A DNA stretch of 64,000 nucleotides, from the NCBI RefSeq assembly GCF_900091415.1, contig NZ_FMHU01000001.1:2170001-2234000 (forward strand), read 5' to 3'. Of the stretch, positions 16,308 through 25,610 are shown in pieces. The first letter of the stretch is position 1. Every line of letters begins with the position of its first letter. Under the pieces are notes generated by a model. The model was not told the DNA's origin and made no database searches. It saw only the letters and a list, made by a program, of their open reading frames with translations. The DNA is from Micromonospora inyonensis (lineage in GTDB: Bacteria > Actinomycetota > Actinomycetes > Mycobacteriales > Micromonosporaceae). Both the position numbers and the translations under genes were made by a program.

Positions 16308-19300
16308 ATGGGTGAGGCCGCCGTTCCTTCCGTTGGGCTCAGTGAGTCGTCGAAGCGGGCGTTGGAGGCGTTCACCGGGATGCGGTTGCACCGGTCGAAT
16401 CTGCCGGTGTTGGCGTATGACCTGAACGCGTTGGAGACGCTGGCGGATCGGGTGCGGGCCCTGTTGGTTCCGGAGCTGGCCCAGGTGATCAAGGCGGTTC
16501 GGGCGGCGGGGGAGGGTGAGGTCTTCGACCGGTTCGTGGCGCAGACGGCTCCGTTCGTGGAGTTGTTGGACGGGGTCGCCGACGTGAAGGTCGGTGTGGC
16601 TCAGGCGATGCGGGGCTTTCTGAACCAGATGGAGCTGACGGATCGTCAGGCGCTGGTCATGTTCATTTTCATGATGACGGAGTTGGCGGTCGCGTTCGCG
16701 ATGGCGTTCTTCCTGCCGGTGGAGGCGGCGGCGCACATCGTGAAGGTTCGGACGATCATTCAGACGATTCTGCGGTCGTCGATGGTGCGGGCGGCGGCGA
16801 GTAGCACGGCGATTCAGATGTTGTTCATGCCGGGGTCGTCGTTGTTGGCGCAGATCAGCATGTTGGCTGATGGTCTGGTGCCGGGGGTCGACTGGGGGCA
16901 GGTCGGTAAGCAGGCGTTGTACGGGTTGGCGGTGGCGGGTGTGACCACGGCGGCCGGGCCGGCGTTGGCCCGGTTCGCCGGTGCCGTGGGTGGTGGTTTG
17001 TCGCACCTCGGGGTCTCGGGTTCCACGCGTGACCTGTTGACCAGCCTGTCGATGGTGCCGGTGTCGGAGGTCGGCATGGAGGTGGTCGGCGGTATCGGTG
17101 CCAGCTACATCGTCGACGGGCATTACGACACGGGCAGTCTCGGGCCGGACGCGCTCTCCGGGGCGTTGTCGGGGTCGGGTGAGATGGCCGCGACCGGGGC
17201 CGGGATGGGTGCGCGTCGTGGCGCGGTGGGTCTGGGGTTCAACCCGACGCGGCCCCGGTGGCGGATGCCGGCTGGCACCGGCTTCACCGCGGACGGTAGG
17301 CCCGTCGCGCCGGTGCCGCCGCCCCCGCCGGTCACTGCGGACCCGTCCGCTTATCAGCCGGAGGTCGGTGATCCGGCGGGTGCGGGCTCCGGGGGGCAGG
17401 CCCCGGTGCCTGTCCCGCCGGTGCCGGCCCCGGCGCTGTCGGCACCGGCGCTGTTGCCGCCGGTACCGGCGTGGTCGGCACCGACCCTGTCCGTGCCGTC
17501 GTGGTCGACGCCGGACCTGCCGGTGCCGTCGTGGTCCGTGCCGAACTTCTCGGTGCCGACGGTGCCGCCGGTGCCGCCGGTGCCGGTGGTGCCCGTGCCG
17601 GAGTGGGTCGCGGTCGCCGGCGCGCCGGTGGTGGAGCAGTGGCAGCGGTTCCAGCGGGAACTGGTGGACCGTTACGGTGGGTTGCTTGCCGGGACGGGGC
17701 AGGCGCGGCAGTTGCTGGCCGCGCTTCCCGTGCCGGTCGAGCAGGTCTTCACCGAGTGGGCCGACGCTCGGCAGAACGACCCGGCCGTTCCCGCTTTCCT
17801 GTTCCGGATCGGCCTGCCCGCCACCGCGCTCACCGAGCGGTACCTGTTCGGGGTCCGGGACCAGGCCGTCGCCCGTGTCACCGAGACTCTCGCGGGGGCG
17901 GTCACCACCGGCGGGCAGATCCCGGCGGGGGTGCGGCCGGAGCTGGTCGTCGCCGCGCTGCCGGTGGAGTTCGACCGGCAGGCGTTGCGCGCGGCTGTGC
18001 ATCTGGCCGCCCAGCACCACATCGACCAGTACCTCACCACCGGCACACCGACGCCCGCCACCCTGCCCGGCGCAGTGGTCCCGCCAGAGGCCGCTCACCC
18101 GCCGGGAGGGGCTGGCGTGCCGGGCGGTGCTGGGGTGCCGGGGGCCCGTGGGGTGCCGGGCGGTGCTGGGGTGCCGGGGGCCGCCGGGGCGGCGGCGGTG
18201 CCGTCGGACGCCGTGCGCGCCGCGGTCGCGCGTGACGTGCGGGCCCACGTGGACCGGAGCCTCGACGCGATCCTCGGCACCACCCCACCACTCACCGCAC
18301 CGCTCACCGCACCACTCACCGCACCGCTCACCGCACCGCTCACCGTGCCGTCGGCTGCGGTGGCCGGTCCGGGCGTCGCGCAGGTCAACGCCGTGGCGGA
18401 CGTGGTCCGGCAGGTGGTCACCGACCTGCCCGCCCGCTTCACGGCCGCGACCGGACCGGACACCACCGGACCGGACACCACTGGACCGGAGGCCACCCCA
18501 GCCGGCACGGACACCCCGGCAAATCGGCGCACCGATGTGCCGACGGTGCCGGTGACCCCGGAGCAGCACACCGCAGCAGCGACCAGCCTGGCGGAAAAAC
18601 AGTTCGCTGACCTGGCCGACCAGTACGGCGTTGAGCCGGCCAACCACGACGCCCTCGCCGGGTCCTTCCGACAGGACTGGGTCGACGGATACCACCAGGT
18701 ACTCGCCCAGGCCACCGCCACCCCCGGCGCGGCAGGCACGTCCGGAGTGCCGGCCACGCCCAGCGTGCCGGCCACGCCCAGCACGCCGGGTGCGCCCAGC
18801 ACGCCGGGTGCGCCGGGCGTGCCGGATGCGGCCGGGGGCCGCAGTCCGGTGCCGGGTGGCGCGGTCTCCCGCACCGACGGCACGCCGATCCACGACAACG
18901 CCAGCGATCGGATGTCGGTCGGTGACATGTCCGTCTCCAGTGACGACGTGTTCAGCCGCGACAGCAGTTTCCACGACACCCTGGCGGTCGGTGACCTCTC
19001 CTCGCGGGACGAGCCGATCAGCCGCGACCCCGTCAAGGGCGAAGTCAGCGACACGGATTCGTTCAGTGGCGTGTCCTTGTGGGACGAACCGATCGGTGGT
19101 GAGCCTGGCGGACGCGGTGAGCCGGCCGTAACGGCGACTGGGCTGGCCGTGGGGATGGTCGAGTCCGGGCGGCGGGGCGGTGACTGGGCTATCGCGGAGC
19201 AGGTGCGTCCCGGCGGCGGTGACGGGTGGTGGTGTGTGGCGGCGACGTTCGATGTGTTCCGGGCCGAGTACGGGCGGCTGGGTAACCGGGTGGTGTTCGA

Positions 19301-22300
19301 CGACCGGGTCATGGGAGCGGATGGGCGGCTCGCGCCGACTATGGGTTGGTCGCAGCTGATGGAGATCCTCGATGCGGTACCGGAGCGTGTCGCTCAGCCG
19401 GGCGGGGTTACGGGAGAGGATGTGCTGGCGGGGTTGCGGGCGGTGCCGGGGTCGATGGTCGTGGTCAGGGTCGCGCCACCGAACGAACCGCAGCATGTGT
19501 TCGCTCTTTCCAGCCAGCCGCGGGGTTCCGGGCCGGCGAGGATCCGGGTGCGGGATCCTCTGGTGCCCGGGGCGGTGGACCGGCCCGAGCCGGAGGATCC
19601 GGTACGTGATCCGTGGCTGCGGCATCTGTTCGTATCCGGTACCCGGGTGGCGGTGTTCGATGGGGACGGGCGGCCCACCACGATCAGCGGTCTCCTCGGC
19701 CGGACCGGCGGGCACCGGCGGCCGGTCACCGCGGCCGGTACCGATGTCGGTGGGTTCCTGCTCGCCTCGACCAGCACGCCACGCGGCCCGTCGCACGCGA
19801 TGCGGGCTGACACCACCGTTGCCGGCCCGGTCGACTCCCCGAGGTCCGGTCCGGTGGGCGAGGACGGCTCGTCTGGTCCTGGTCTGGCGTTTGGTGTCCA
19901 GGCGTTCCCGGATGTCGTCCCCTCGGATCTGGAGGGGATGGATCTGGGCACACCACAGCTCGACGGCGGGTGGGAGCCGGCGCGGGACACCGGACAGGCC
20001 GAGTTCCCGCTGACGGGAGTGCCCGGGCTGGATGGTCCGTGGGCGCTCTCAGCAGTGGAGGACACCGCGACCGTGGCGGTCCCGCACCAGCGGGACGCGG
20101 GAGACCACGACCGGTCTCAACGCGACCCGGAACTCCTCGACCCGGCACTGCTCGACCCGGAACTCTTTGACCCGGCGCTTCTTGACCCGGCGGTCGTGGA
20201 GGATCCGGGGATGCCGGACCTGGGCCCGGATCTGGACCCGGACCCGGACCCGGATCTGGATCTGGATCTGGGTCGATTGGGTGTGCCGACGCTTGATGAG
20301 GATGGTGCGTGGGTGTCGTCGGTGGTGGGGGACCCGGCGCCGGTGGGGGTTGCGCGGGAGGGGGTTCTGGCTGGTGTGGGTGGGGTTGCCCCGCTACCGG
20401 AGCCGCCGGATCATGTGGTTCATTGGCGGCCCGGTGAGGATGGGCCCGCGACCCTCCGCGCATACCTGGAGACGGTGGAACTCCCCGACGGGGTGTCCCT
20501 GGACCCCGACAAAAAGGGGAGGTTGGGGCCGGGAATGGCCGCTTGGGTGAAAGCCTGGGCACAGGGACTGCGGGGTGAGACCACCCCCGACGGCCACCCC
20601 TACACCCAGGGCGCGGTAGTCACACTGTCCGGCGACCTGACCAACCAGGCATCGGTCGGGAAATATTGGCGGGAGGTGGCGCCGCCGCTGCCCCCACCGC
20701 CGGATCACGTGGTTCATTGGCGGCCCGGTGAGGATGGGCCCGCGACCCTCCGCGCATACCTGGAGACGCTGAAACTCCCCGACGGGGTGTCCCTGGACCC
20801 CGACAAAATGGGGAGGTTGGGGCCGGGGATGGCCGCTTGGGTGAAAGCCTGGGCACAGGGACTGCGGGGTAAGACCACCCCCGACGGCCACCCCTACACC
20901 CAGGACGCGGTAGCCGCACTGTCCGGCAACCTGATCACCCAGGTATCGGTCGGGAAATATTGGCGGGAGGTGGCGCCGCCGCTGCCCCCGCCGCCGGATC
21001 ACGTGGCCACTTGGCGGCCGGGTGAGGATGGGCCCGTGACCCTCCGCGCATACCTGGAGACGGTGGAACTCCCCGACGGGGTGTCCCTGGACCCCGACAA
21101 AAAGGGGAAGCTGGGGCCGGGGATGGCCGCATGGGTGAAAGCCTGGGTGCGGGGACTACAGGATGAGCCCACCCCCGACGGCCACCCCTACACCCATGAC
21201 GCGGTAGCCGCACTGTCCGGCGACCTGATCAACCAGGCATCGGTCGGGAAATATTGGCGGGAGGCGGCGCCGCCGCTGCCCCCACCGCCGGATCACGTGG
21301 CCACTTGGCGGCCCGGTGGGGATGGGCCCGTGACCCTCCGCGCATACCTGGAGGCGGTGGAACTCCCCGACGGGGTGTCCCTGGACCCCGGCAAAAAGGG
21401 GAGGTTGGGGCCGGGGATGGCCGCTTGGGTGAAAGCCTGGGCACAGGGACTGCGGGGTGACACCGCCCCCGACGGCCACCCCTACACCCAGAACGCGGTA
21501 GCCGCACTGTCCGGCAACCTGATCAACCAGCAAACGGTCGGGAGATATTGGCGGGAGGCGGCGCCGCCGCTGCCCCCACCGCCGGATCACGTGGTTCAGT
21601 GGCGGCCCGGTGGGGATGGGCCCGTGACCCTCCGCGCATACCTGGAGGCGGTGGAACTCCCCGACGGGATGTCCCTGGACCCCGGCAAAAAGGGGAGGTT
21701 GGGGCTGGGGATGGCCGCTTGGGTGAAAGCCTGGGCACAGGGACTGCGGGGTGAGACCGCCCCCGACGGCCACCCCTACACCCAGGATGAGGTAGCCGCA
21801 CTGTCCGGCGACCTGATCAACCAGCAAACGGTCGGGACATATTGGCGGGAGGTGGCGCCGCCGCTGCCCCCACCGCCGGATCACGTGGTTCATTGGCGGC
21901 CCGGTGGGGATGGGCCCTCGACCCTCCGCGCATACCTGGAGACGGTGGAACTCCCCGACGGGGTGTCCCTGGACACCGACAAACAGGGGAGGCTGGGGTC
22001 GGGGATGGCCGCTTGGGTGAAAGCCTGGGCACAGGGACTGCGGGGTGAGACCACCCCCGACGGCCACCCCTACACCCAGGACGCGGTAGCCGCACTGTCC
22101 GGCAACCTGATCAACCAGAGCACGGTCTGGAAATACTGGCGGGAGGTGGCGCCGCCGCTGCCCCCACCGCCGGATCACGTGGCCACTTGGCGGCCCGGCG
22201 AGGATGGGCATGACCCGTCTCAACGCGACCCGGAACTCCTCGACCCGGAACTCCTCGACCCGGAACTCCTCGACCCGGAACTCCTCGACCCGGAATTCCT

Positions 22301-25300
22301 TGACCCGGCGCTTCTTGACCCGGCGCTTCTTGACCCGGCATTGGTGGAGGATCCGGGGTTGCCGGACCTGGGCCCGGGCGTGGGTCTAGGCCCGGCAGGG
22401 GTGGATCTGTCGGTATCGCCGCCGGGCTGGGGGTGGACGCCACCGGACGGCACCGATCAGGTCGGTTCTCTGTACCTGCTGTCGGAGGTGCCCGGGCTGG
22501 ATGGTCCGTGGGCCGCGATGCGGGCTGACACCACCGTTGCCGACCCGGTCGACTCCCCGAGGTCCGGTCCGGTGGGCGAGGACGGCTCGTCTGGTCCTGG
22601 TCTGGCGTTTGGTGTTCAGGCGTTCCCGGATGTCGTCCCCTCGGATCTGGAGGGGATGGATCTGGGCATACCACAGCTCGACGGCGGGTGGGGGCCGGCG
22701 CGGGACACCGGACAGGCCGAGTTCCCGCTGACGGGAGTGCCCGGGCTGGATGGTCCGTGGGCGCTCTCAGCAGTGGAGGACACCGCGACCGTGGCGGTCC
22801 CGTACCAGCGGGACGCGGGAGACCACGACCCGTCTCAACGCGACCCGGCGCTTCTTGACCCGGCGCTTCTTGACCCGGCATTCGTGGAGGATCCGGGGAT
22901 GCCGGACCTGGACCCGGGCGTGGGTCTGGGTCCGGCAGGCGTGGATCTGTCGGCATCGCCGCCGGGCTGGGGGTGGACGCCACCGGACGGCACCGATCAG
23001 GTCGGTTCGTCTGGTCCTGGTCTGGCGTTTGGTGTTCAGGCGTTCCCGGATGTCGTCCCCTCGGATCTGGAGGGGATGGATCTGGTCATACCACAGCTCG
23101 ACGACGGGTGGGGGCCGGCGCGGGACACCGGACAGGTCGAGTCCCCGCTGTCGGGGGCGCCAGGGGTGGATGGTGCGTGGGTGTCGTCGGTGGTGGGGGG
23201 CCCGGCGCCGGTGGGGGTTGCGCGGGAGGGGGTTGCGGCTGGTGTGGGTGGGGTTGCCCAGCCTGGGTGGGAGTTTCCGGTGCCGGCTGATGGGTTTTGT
23301 GTGTTGTCGGCGTTGGTGGTGGCTGATCCGGTGTGGGTGCGGGACGTGTTGGCGGGGGCGGGGGTGTTGCCGGCGGATCTGTATGCGTGGCTGTCTGATC
23401 CTGGTGGGGTGCGTGTCGGTGTGGGGCGGTTGGGTGGTGTGGTGCCGGTCGGGTCTGAGTTGGGCCGGGTGGATGGGTTGTTGCAGGGGCTTGTCCTGTC
23501 GTATCTGGGTGCTCGGGTCGGGGGGTTGCCGGCGGATGTGGTGATGCGGCGGGTGTTTCTGCCGCAGGGGGAGCCGTGGCGGCAGGTGCGGGGGCTCAGT
23601 GATGGGCAGGTGGTGGCGCGGTTGGTGGAACGTCTGGGTGGTCAGGGGGTGTTGGGGGGTGGTGTGGTGACTGAGGCTGGGTTTCTGGATGTGGGGCGGG
23701 TCGGGCAGCGGTATGAGGAGGCGCGTGCGGAGTTGGTCGGGTTGGGGTGGGATCCGGGTCCGGTGACGGAGGTGCCGCAGGAGCAGTTGGATTTTGTCAA
23801 TGAGCGTGGTCGGGGTTTTCAGGTGGCGTTGTTGGCGCCGGAGCGGGCGCGTGACTATCTGGTGCATGTGTTGCTTACGTCTGATGGGCCGTTGGAGGCG
23901 GACGAGTTCGCCGAGGTCGTGGAGACGGTGGCTGATTGGGGTCGTCGGTGGGGTGGGCCGGGTGGGGAGTTCCTGCTGCCGTTGTTGGCTCATGCCACGG
24001 GTAGTCGGATCACGGTGTTGCAGCGCACCGGGTGGGGGGTGAGCCCGGTGGCGGTGTTCGGGCCGTTGGACGGCCGGGGGGTCAGCTTGTATTACGTCGC
24101 TGGCGACCCGGCGAATCCCGCCCTCTACAACCATTACAACGCCGCTGTTTCCGCTGCTGTCCTGTTGCCGTCCGGGCCGGCCGGGTTGTCGTGGTCGGAC
24201 GAGTGGGACCGGTTGTTCACGCGGTTCGCCGGTGTGCTGGGGCTGGGGTCCGCAGCGGGTGAGCGGACATTGGCGTCGGGGGCTGAGGATGTGCGTCATC
24301 GTCTGCGAGTGGAGTTCGACCACGTCGTGGGCAGAACCGGCTTCGTGGAGGAGAACGGTTTGTCCACGGCGGATGTGGCGATGCTGCGGCAGGCCCTGGA
24401 CACGCGTGGGACGTCCGTTCCTCACCTTGAGGGGGTGCTGCTACGTCTGATGTCGGAGGTGTATGAAGTCACCATCGCGGTGACCTCGGCCGGGTCGGGA
24501 TTCCACGGTGACCATGGTGTCGGATCCGGGTATCCCAGGACGGTTGCCCTGGACCTCTCGGACACTCAGGTCATGCCCCCCGGCCCGGCAGCTTTGCAGA
24601 CGCCGGCGGCGTCCATGCCGGCCCCTGCGGCCCGACCGGTGACCCCGCAGTCCTCACTACCCCCACCCCCACCCACATCCACATCCACAACCGCGGTACC
24701 GCTACCGGCGCCACCGGATCACGTGGTTCATTGGCGGCCCGGTGAGGATGGGCCCGCGACCCTCCGCGCATACCTGGAGACGGTGGAACTCCCCGACGGG
24801 GTGTCCCTGGACCCCGACAAAAAGGGGAGGTTGGGGCCGGGGGTGGCCGCTTGGGTGAAAGCCTGGGTGCGGGGACTGCGGGGTGAGACCACCCCCGACG
24901 GCCACCCCTACACCCAGGACGCGGTAGTCACACTGTCCGGCAACCTGATCACCCGGCAAACGGTGGGGAATTATTGGCGGGAGGCGGCGCCGCTGCCAGA
25001 ACCGCCGGATCATGTGGTCCATTGGCGGCCGGGTGAGGATGGGCCTGCGACCCTCCGCGCATACCTGGAGACGGTGAAACTCCCGGACCGGGTGTCCCTG
25101 GACCCCGACAAACAGGGGAAGCTGGGGCCGGGGATGGCCGCATGGGTGAAAGCCTGGGTGCGGGGACTACAGGATGAGACCACCCCCGACGGCCACCCCT
25201 ACACCCAGGACGCGGTAGCCGCACTGTCCGGCAACCTGATCAACCAGGCATCGGTCGGGAAATATTGGCGGGAGGCGGCGCCGCCGCTGCCCCCACCGCC

Positions 25301-25610
25301 GGATCACGTGGTTCATTGGCGGCCCGGCGAGGATGGACCCGCGACCCTCCGCGCATACCTGGAGACGGTGGAACTCCCCGACGGGGTGTCCCTGGACCCC
25401 GGCAAAAAGGGGAGGTTGGGGCCGGGGATGGCCGCTTGGGTGAAAGCCTGGGCACAGGGACTGCGGGGTGAGGCCAGCCCCGACGGCGACCCCTACACCC
25501 AGGATGAGGTAGTCACACTGTCCGGCAACCTGACCAACCAGCAAACGGTCGGGAGATATTGGCGGGAGGCGCCGCCGCTGCCCCCGCCGCCGGATCACGT
25601 GGTTCATTGA
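16308..25610 (+). CDS. Giant polymorphic-toxin-like protein with papain-like and OTU-like domains and HTH-like repeats (IS-truncated)
   Basis: 3100 residues from ATG 16308 (after ggggtggggaggggg) to a TGA created by the IS at 25609; the frame also stays open upstream, but that part is the IS3 remnant. Order: helical N-terminus with a hydrophobic stretch (~115-150) like actinobacterial WXG100-type toxins; proline-rich linker (~330-430); papain-like domain (~950-1160) with Cys in WWCVAATF (~976), His in QHVFAL (~1063) and Asp in RVRDPL (~1083), resembling toxin glutamine deamidase/Tox-PL; Asp/Leu/Pro pentapeptides; six ~98-residue repeats (~1365-1960); duplicated linkers; OTU-like domain (~2320-2625) with DGFC (Cys ~2331) and YNHYN (His ~2609); three more repeats. 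Secretion through a type VII system and a role in conflict are inferences. No immunity gene or WXG100 partner is visible. Confidence 0.8.
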   Translation: MGEAAVPSVGLSESSKRALEAFTGMRLHRSNLPVLAYDLNALETLADRVRALLVPELAQVIKAVRAAGEGEVFDRFVAQTAPFVELLDGVADVKVGVAQAMRGFLNQMELTDRQALVMFIFMMTELAVAFAMAFFLPVEAAAHIVKVRTIIQTILRSSMVRAAASSTAIQMLFMPGSSLLAQISMLADGLVPGVDWGQVGKQALYGLAVAGVTTAAGPALARFAGAVGGGLSHLGVSGSTRDLLTSLSMVPVSEVGMEVVGGIGASYIVDGHYDTGSLGPDALSGALSGSGEMAATGAGMGARRGAVGLGFNPTRPRWRMPAGTGFTADGRPVAPVPPPPPVTADPSAYQPEVGDPAGAGSGGQAPVPVPPVPAPALSAPALLPPVPAWSAPTLSVPSWSTPDLPVPSWSVPNFSVPTVPPVPPVPVVPVPEWVAVAGAPVVEQWQRFQRELVDRYGGLLAGTGQARQLLAALPVPVEQVFTEWADARQNDPAVPAFLFRIGLPATALTERYLFGVRDQAVARVTETLAGAVTTGGQIPAGVRPELVVAALPVEFDRQALRAAVHLAAQHHIDQYLTTGTPTPATLPGAVVPPEAAHPPGGAGVPGGAGVPGARGVPGGAGVPGAAGAAAVPSDAVRAAVARDVRAHVDRSLDAILGTTPPLTAPLTAPLTAPLTAPLTVPSAAVAGPGVAQVNAVADVVRQVVTDLPARFTAATGPDTTGPDTTGPEATPAGTDTPANRRTDVPTVPVTPEQHTAAATSLAEKQFADLADQYGVEPANHDALAGSFRQDWVDGYHQVLAQATATPGAAGTSGVPATPSVPATPSTPGAPSTPGAPGVPDAAGGRSPVPGGAVSRTDGTPIHDNASDRMSVGDMSVSSDDVFSRDSSFHDTLAVGDLSSRDEPISRDPVKGEVSDTDSFSGVSLWDEPIGGEPGGRGEPAVTATGLAVGMVESGRRGGDWAIAEQVRPGGGDGWWCVAATFDVFRAEYGRLGNRVVFDDRVMGADGRLAPTMGWSQLMEILDAVPERVAQPGGVTGEDVLAGLRAVPGSMVVVRVAPPNEPQHVFALSSQPRGSGPARIRVRDPLVPGAVDRPEPEDPVRDPWLRHLFVSGTRVAVFDGDGRPTTISGLLGRTGGHRRPVTAAGTDVGGFLLASTSTPRGPSHAMRADTTVAGPVDSPRSGPVGEDGSSGPGLAFGVQAFPDVVPSDLEGMDLGTPQLDGGWEPARDTGQAEFPLTGVPGLDGPWALSAVEDTATVAVPHQRDAGDHDRSQRDPELLDPALLDPELFDPALLDPAVVEDPGMPDLGPDLDPDPDPDLDLDLGRLGVPTLDEDGAWVSSVVGDPAPVGVAREGVLAGVGGVAPLPEPPDHVVHWRPGEDGPATLRAYLETVELPDGVSLDPDKKGRLGPGMAAWVKAWAQGLRGETTPDGHPYTQGAVVTLSGDLTNQASVGKYWREVAPPLPPPPDHVVHWRPGEDGPATLRAYLETLKLPDGVSLDPDKMGRLGPGMAAWVKAWAQGLRGKTTPDGHPYTQDAVAALSGNLITQVSVGKYWREVAPPLPPPPDHVATWRPGEDGPVTLRAYLETVELPDGVSLDPDKKGKLGPGMAAWVKAWVRGLQDEPTPDGHPYTHDAVAALSGDLINQASVGKYWREAAPPLPPPPDHVATWRPGGDGPVTLRAYLEAVELPDGVSLDPGKKGRLGPGMAAWVKAWAQGLRGDTAPDGHPYTQNAVAALSGNLINQQTVGRYWREAAPPLPPPPDHVVQWRPGGDGPVTLRAYLEAVELPDGMSLDPGKKGRLGLGMAAWVKAWAQGLRGETAPDGHPYTQDEVAALSGDLINQQTVGTYWREVAPPLPPPPDHVVHWRPGGDGPSTLRAYLETVELPDGVSLDTDKQGRLGSGMAAWVKAWAQGLRGETTPDGHPYTQDAVAALSGNLINQSTVWKYWREVAPPLPPPPDHVATWRPGEDGHDPSQRDPELLDPELLDPELLDPELLDPEFLDPALLDPALLDPALVEDPGLPDLGPGVGLGPAGVDLSVSPPGWGWTPPDGTDQVGSLYLLSEVPGLDGPWAAMRADTTVADPVDSPRSGPVGEDGSSGPGLAFGVQAFPDVVPSDLEGMDLGIPQLDGGWGPARDTGQAEFPLTGVPGLDGPWALSAVEDTATVAVPYQRDAGDHDPSQRDPALLDPALLDPAFVEDPGMPDLDPGVGLGPAGVDLSASPPGWGWTPPDGTDQVGSSGPGLAFGVQAFPDVVPSDLEGMDLVIPQLDDGWGPARDTGQVESPLSGAPGVDGAWVSSVVGGPAPVGVAREGVAAGVGGVAQPGWEFPVPADGFCVLSALVVADPVWVRDVLAGAGVLPADLYAWLSDPGGVRVGVGRLGGVVPVGSELGRVDGLLQGLVLSYLGARVGGLPADVVMRRVFLPQGEPWRQVRGLSDGQVVARLVERLGGQGVLGGGVVTEAGFLDVGRVGQRYEEARAELVGLGWDPGPVTEVPQEQLDFVNERGRGFQVALLAPERARDYLVHVLLTSDGPLEADEFAEVVETVADWGRRWGGPGGEFLLPLLAHATGSRITVLQRTGWGVSPVAVFGPLDGRGVSLYYVAGDPANPALYNHYNAAVSAAVLLPSGPAGLSWSDEWDRLFTRFAGVLGLGSAAGERTLASGAEDVRHRLRVEFDHVVGRTGFVEENGLSTADVAMLRQALDTRGTSVPHLEGVLLRLMSEVYEVTIAVTSAGSGFHGDHGVGSGYPRTVALDLSDTQVMPPGPAALQTPAASMPAPAARPVTPQSSLPPPPPTSTSTTAVPLPAPPDHVVHWRPGEDGPATLRAYLETVELPDGVSLDPDKKGRLGPGVAAWVKAWVRGLRGETTPDGHPYTQDAVVTLSGNLITRQTVGNYWREAAPLPEPPDHVVHWRPGEDGPATLRAYLETVKLPDRVSLDPDKQGKLGPGMAAWVKAWVRGLQDETTPDGHPYTQDAVAALSGNLINQASVGKYWREAAPPLPPPPDHVVHWRPGEDGPATLRAYLETVELPDGVSLDPGKKGRLGPGMAAWVKAWAQGLRGEASPDGDPYTQDEVVTLSGNLTNQQTVGRYWREAPPLPPPPDHVVH
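18280..18350 (+). repeat. Short in-gene tandem repeat (ctcaccgcac units)
   Basis: Units of about 12-15 bases encode repeated Pro-Leu-Thr-Ala residues in the linker of the giant protein. It is a low-complexity linker, not a CRISPR array. Confidence 0.75.
19797..20115 (+). repeat. Segmental duplication, copy 1
   Basis: Encodes a linker beginning MRADTTVAGPVDSPRSGPVG and ending near AVEDTATVAVPHQRDAGD. A near-identical copy lies at 22516-22835 and a partial one at 23006-23145. All are in the same frame and each is followed by a repeat block or by the OTU-like domain. This indicates growth of the gene by internal duplication. Confidence 0.85.
20401..22200 (+). repeat. Tandem 294-bp repeat array A (six full units, one partial)
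   Basis: Six head-to-tail units of 294 bp (98 codons) begin near 20401, 20695, 20989, 21283, 21577 and 21871. A seventh is cut after DHVATWRPGEDG near 22200. Each unit reads DHVxxWRPGxDGP, then a helical segment (TLRAYLETVELPDG; GMAAWVKAWAQGLRG), then PYTQDAVAALSGNLINQ and TVGKYWRE, and a Leu-Pro linker. Nucleotide identity between units is very high, so they are recent or homogenised. Confidence 0.95.
22213..22345 (+). repeat. 15-bp tandem repeats encoding LDPEL/LDPAL
   Basis: Repeated gaactcctcgacccg units encode Leu-Asp-Pro-Glu-Leu pentapeptides, drifting to cttcttgacccggcg (LDPAL) at the 3' side. Shorter versions are at 20125-20195 and 22845-22880. A likely replication-slippage hotspot that changes linker length in frame. 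Confidence 0.9.
24714..25608 (+). repeat. 98-residue repeat array B (three units and a partial)
   Basis: Units begin near 24714, 25005 and 25296, and the fourth is cut at 25608 within GTGGTTCATT by the IS. The first unit has an LPEPP linker (three bases shorter period) and the third lacks one residue before its linker. The unit architecture is that of array A. Confidence 0.93.

Noticed and set aside
16158..19796. Very long minus-strand open frame opposite the giant gene
   Set aside because: An antisense shadow caused by high GC and repeats: Arg/His/Pro-rich translation with no start site and no domain.
20401..22200. Regular repeats that might suggest a CRISPR array
   Set aside because: Units are 294 bp, lie inside a continuous reading frame and have no unique spacers; they are protein repeats.
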